DNA from: Saccoglossus kowalevskii
Taxonomy: Eukaryota > Hemichordata > Enteropneusta > Harrimaniidae
Assembly: GCF_000003605.2 (NCBI RefSeq)
Contig: NW_003107683.1
Location: 1 to 11,255, forward strand
Length of the DNA: 11,255 nucleotides
Reading direction: 5' to 3'
This document shows positions 7,381 to 11,255 of the stretch, piece after piece. Within the stretch, counting starts at the first letter, position 1. Every line of letters begins with the position of its first letter. The translations under genes were made by a program, and so were the position numbers. Below the pieces are notes generated by a model that ran no database searches, had not been told where the DNA came from, and was given only the letters and a program-made list of their open reading frames with translations.

Positions 7381-8838
7381 TTACAGAGGATTATGTGCCA
7401 ATTTATGATGGGTATGACTTCTACTCAGAGAAACTATAGCAAAATATTGCTGAAATTGGAAAGGATAAGGAAAATGACAATGAGTGGGGGTAAATTGCAC
7501 CTGGTGGCTTGTGGTGAACTAATTTCAAGGTTTTAAAATAGCATTTTCAGGGCCCAGTCCAGTCATAGAAGTTCCCTGAGTTCTTGTGCTCACGAAGTGT
7601 AGGCATAGAAGTTTCCTTTATATTCTTATAACTTTTCAAAAAGATTTATTTTGAAAGGCACTTTGTGTACCGTCTCAGATCAGGTATTAGCGAGTTTGTA
7701 TACAACTGACTTGTAATTTCTGCACATGAATTATTTTATAAAGAAGAAAAAATCATTGGCAAATCATGTTGTCAAAATAACTTTTTAAATTCGCCTGTAG
7801 TCTGTGATGCACCAATGCCACTTGATGCCAGAAGTCTGCTATGCCACATTATTTGGCGATCTACAAGGACTATAAATAGGCGTGTGTAATACATATTAAA
7901 GTACAATTTTTTTTTGTCCATAATTTCTTTCTGTAAACAGTTTGTATGCATTGTGCTGGATCTATCTCGAAATGAAATGGTCCAAAATTTGTAATCGGGT
8001 TAAGAAAAAAAGTTTGCTGCGCACTCTTGTGACAACATCTCATTTTAGTGAAATCCTTGTTTATTTTACCAAATTCTTATTATGGTTTTTGATATTTCTC
8101 AAAATGCATACCTGATTCTGGTTTTTCCTCTATAAAATCTCAAATGATCCTAACAAAATGTAGCTTACAATGTGTAGAAGGTGACTATGATGATGTTTTT
8201 GATTCAAAAAGGATTTAAAGTGGCAGATATGTGAGTGACTCAAACATGATAATGCCCACAATATCCTATGTAGAAATGTGTATGTGCAAAATAATGCACG
8301 TCTTGTTTTTGGCGGCAAACCAACAGTTGCTATCGTAAGTGTGATCACGTCGACTTGCATAGGAAATGCACGCAAGTTAAACATGTTAAACAGAAAGATA
8401 CAGAAGGACCCAATTATTTTGGCAAATTTTTATCAACTTTGAGTGACTCGGTAGTATAAATAATGTATTGTCCTAAATCCATGGCACATACCTTGGATTC
8501 TGGACCATTAAATTTATGCAAGTTCAAATTGGCAATGCAGCTGTAGATAATTTGAAGTTGATGAACAGAATATACCAGTTTTATATCCCAAATATCAGGC
8601 TAAATTTAATTCCTCTTTTTTTTTTTTTTGCATTTTCTGACATCCTTATTTTTAACAGGGCTCTTAAGGATCACTCTATTTTGAAACTTGAGGCTGCATC
8701 CCGATTTTGTATCTTAAAAAATAACATTTTATGATAGGAATTGGATCACATATGTCACATCTAATAGTGCATATATCTGTCCGAGGCCTAAGCTTTATCA
8801 ATACTTTTAATGACGCAAAACAATTTCAAATCCCCAGG
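7381..8838. other. Non-coding AT-rich stretch, no gene seen
   Basis: Short open frames here (8130-8384 minus, 8516-8734 plus) have biased, domain-free translations. A near tandem phrase CATAGAAGTT occurs at about 7565 and 7605. TATAAATAG at 7871-7879 resembles a TATA box on the plus strand, but no gene follows. Two further donor-like CATACCT sites (minus strand, exon ends 8112 and 8491) and a run of 14 T (8616-8629) are present. Confidence 0.55.
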
Positions 8839-8913
8839 TGTCCGATTCATGGCGCTGTCCGAACCATGGGTCATTTACCCTAGTCGTGAGCATAATGTGA
8901 CTGACCGAGGCCT
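8777..8913. repeat. Local cluster of TGTCCGA-type repeated motifs
   Basis: Two copies of a 14-mer, TGTCCGATTCATGG (8839-8852) and TGTCCGAACCATGG (8856-8869), stand 17 bp apart. They are flanked by CTGTCCGAGGCCTAAG (about 8777) and CTGACCGAGGCCTTGA (about 8900). The same 14-mer type recurs near 10534-10567 and 10714. The origin is unknown; it may be part of a dispersed repeat. Confidence 0.55.
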
Positions 8914-9865
8914 TGAATTTTGGAAATACATAGTGTGGTACAAAAAGCACTTTTAAATTAATTCAGGTGTGTTGTAGGTGTGCGTTTGTAGCTAATTGTG
9001 TGTAATTTTACCAGGCTCAAGTGTACTGAAAAATTGCACTCCTCAAAACCATTTTAGGTGTGCACTCGCACATCTCAAAATACAAGGCCCGCAGTGAACA
9101 TCATCACATAGTGACAATTAACATGCTTGATCATCAAGAATCCATTTTTGTGTGATGCTTAATGTGTTTCCGTTGATGATAATACAGTATTCTCTGTACG
9201 AATGCTGCCATGGATGTCATGCAATGTTATTCACTGTTTTTCATTGACAAAACTATTGTGACATTTGTGAGTGTGGTTACAGGCTAAAGTTGAATTGAAA
9301 TTGTTGTTTGTTGATGCGACGATCCCAGGTAATGCGATGATTGTAGGAGATGATAAGTTGTTTGTATGCGTTTGGGTCCCATCGCGGGGCACCCAATGCT
9401 TTTGCATTTATAGTATGATTTCTCTTCATCAAAATATCCACACACAAACTGGTGGGTGTAACCGCTTAAAAATATGTTTTAAAATTGCGCATTAAAATGT
9501 AACACGGCTAGTTTTCCTTTGGATATGTTCATTGTACATATTTTTTTATTGTAAGCGTGGAATGAGAAAGTCGTGTGATGTTCCTAACTTTCAATTTTGT
9601 TGAAGACGTAAAAGCACGTCTTTTCACATTCTGGATTAAGATACAGTGTGTCAATGGGCTGACGTTCCGCACCTCACTGCAACTAAAATATCTTCCTTTC
9701 ACATTTTAATTTGTTTAGTAAAATTAGGTTGTTCTCATCATTTGAACTGTCAATTGATCCCAAATTAAATGTTGCTAAGAGTATTACCAATTTTTGATTT
9801 TGGTTGCATGCAAAATGGTCAGGGAATTAGGAAGCTTTGGGGAAATATTAGTAAATATTGACCCA
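8914..9865. other. Non-coding AT-rich stretch, no gene seen
   Basis: No domain-bearing open frame. A small plus-strand frame (9271-9495) contains an AG...GT-bounded 46-nt piece (9283-9328) but nothing recognisable. A short palindrome AAGACGT/ACGTCTT lies at 9603-9622. Nothing else stands out. Confidence 0.55.
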
Positions 9866-10251
9866 TTAACCAACCAGCGGTGAACGTTGACGTTCCAAAT
9901 AAATTTGAGAAATTACTCGTTTTTAGCAGCACTTTGCCTTAAAAAACTATGAAAATATAATCTTCTGTGTGTCCCTGCAGCAATTTCCTTATTGGTAGTT
10001 GTGCACAGTCCAATGACACTTTGTTGGCCAATAAACGATGGCAACTTAATGATTTTGATAACTGAATTCATGAGGTATAATTTTAGCTTGCAAGGCACAA
10101 GATTTTAATTAAGCCTTTTGTCGCTTGAAGGGCACAACAAATTTTCATAAAATATCAACTTGGATATAATGACTCTACTTTGTTGTTCATTGTTAATTTA
10201 AAATAGTTGAGAGAAACAAACATTAAGGAACTCCAATAATCTAAAATTGCA
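9866..10251 (+). repeat. Direct duplication, copy 1
   Basis: Shares blocks with 10328-10709: CAAATAAA..GAGAAA near 9896, GGCAACTTAATGATT at 10040, ACAACAAATTTTCATAAAA from 10134, GATATAAT.ACTC..CTTTGTT, and GAGAGAAACAAA near 10210. The offset between the copies changes from about 469 to 425 to 474 bp, so several indels separate them. Copy 1 has about 44 bp not found in copy 2 between the first two blocks. Divergence suggests an old duplication or two members of one dispersed repeat. Confidence 0.75.
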
Positions 10252-10327
10252 GGGATCTATTTTTAGAGTGATCAAATGACGTAGCCCGAGTTGCTTTGTG
10301 CTCGCACCCAATAAGAATGAGTGGCGA

Positions 10328-10709
10328 TCCACCAGTAGCAGGGTTCTAACAGTAGTTGACATTACAAATAAAATCGAGAAACTAATCTTGGATTTGTCCA
10401 TGCACCAATTTTCTTGTTTTGAGTTTTGCGCAGTCAAATGAGATTTTTTAGGAAAATAAACGGTGGCAACTTAATGATTATGATTATTGATTTTATTTGG
10501 CAAGGCATGATGTTGTAAGCATTTTTTCATATGTGTCCGAATCATGGACATGGTGTCGGAATCATGGCAAAAATAAAGGTTATTTTCTAGTCAATTTCAT
10601 TTCAAGGACAACAAATTTTCATAAAAAATCAACTTAGATATAATTACTCCACTTTATTGTTCATTGTGAAGTGAAAATAGAGGAGAGAAACAAATAATCT
10701 GAAATTGCT
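10328..10709 (+). repeat. Direct duplication, copy 2, with an extra internal segment
   Basis: Homologous to 9866-10251 through the same ordered blocks (near 10365, 10465, 10608 and 10680). Between GGCAAGGCA and ACAACAAATTTTC it is about 50 bp longer than copy 1, and the surplus contains two copies of the TGTCCGAATCATGG-type motif (10534-10547 and 10554-10567). A further copy, TGTCTGAATCATGT, follows just past the end (10714-10727). Confidence 0.75.
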
Positions 10710-10727
10710 TAAGTGTCTGAATCATGT

Positions 10728-11255
10728 CAGATTGACCCCATAAACTGTGCATTGATATATTAAGTAACGTGAATACTTATTCATGAGATCGTTTTAGTCA
10801 GACAAACCAAAACGGCAATGGCAAGAAAATAGTATTTCTAACTGTTCTGACTGTAATGTTTGTTTAGCGCCACGTTTATACATCAAATATGTTTTGTGTA
10901 TTATCGGTATTTACATAAATAATAAACTTAAGGTAGAAGCCTACTCCTAAATTAAAATACCCAGAATTTATTTATTTTGCAATAAATTGTACTCTAAGGC
11001 AAGGAGTATTGACCTAAAAAAAGTTGGAGGTCATCAGCCTTTTTTTCGGGAAATTGATGGTTATTTTTTAGTGGAAAGTCACCATTTTGACACTATTATA
11101 ACACTTTAACCACAGGTTCCTATGGCAGAGATATTATGCAATATCTGAAAATCTAACCTGGTTACATAGGTTGAAAAAATCATATATTGTTAATGATGGA
11201 GTACTTTTGGTTGTTCTGAATTATTTAAAAATGAGGTGTTAAAAAGTGTAAAAAA
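10728..11255. other. Non-coding AT-rich stretch, no gene seen
   Basis: No open frame of note, no recognised repeat and no RNA gene; stops are frequent in all six frames to the window end. Confidence 0.6.

Noticed and set aside
7871-7879. TATAAATAG resembling a TATA box
   Set aside because: No gene or open frame follows on the plus strand, and AT-rich DNA gives this often.
8516-8734. Plus-strand 72-codon open frame
   Set aside because: Includes a T14 tract read as poly-Phe and shows no domain; judged non-coding.
9283-9328. 46-nt AG...GT-bounded plus-strand microexon
   Set aside because: Short, with no neighbouring exon or recognisable peptide; such pairs occur by chance in AT-rich DNA.

Overview
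The window looks like invertebrate-type animal nuclear DNA; I cannot name the species. There is one very long protein-coding gene on the minus strand. The rest is AT-rich, repeat-bearing sequence with no recognisable bacterial gene, operon, tRNA or rRNA.

Positions 5039 down to 1 (minus strand) hold most of a Helitron-type rolling-circle transposon gene (RepHel). It lies in two frames. The first (5039 to about 4250) carries a Cys-pair N-terminus and a CPVGC-containing domain. The second is open without a stop from 4338 to the window edge: 1446 codons, the longest open frame here. It contains a Cys/His-rich cluster, a basic/acidic linker, and a complete-looking HUH/Y2 Rep core: FLTLTCND, then RPHVH, a Cys cluster, and YLAKY. 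The gene runs off the left edge. The Pif1-type helicase expected at the C-terminus is not in the window, and neither is the 3' end of the element. The two frames are both open over about 295 nt (4338-4044). Joining them needs a -1 shift, from a 1-nt deletion (or 2-nt insertion), a sequencing error, or recoding.

Base composition changes sharply just upstream of the start codon at 5039. Going right there are two candidate splice acceptors (5060, 5044), a perfect 10-bp hairpin (5125-5149), and four diverged tandem units of about 125 bp (5161-5622) rich in TTGACC. A possible minus-strand 5' UTR exon with good splice signals lies at 7227-7360.

The remainder (5623-11255) has no convincing gene. 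It contains a paired AP-1-like palindrome (6657-6673), two pairs plus one single copy of a TGTCCGAATCATGG-type motif, and a diverged direct duplication (about 9866-10251 and 10328-10709). The second copy of that duplication has extra DNA carrying one of the motif pairs.

The simplest reading is the 5' two-thirds of a large autonomous Helitron-like element, or a gene derived from one, with its long non-coding 5' side or host flank. The element boundaries cannot be fixed from this window.
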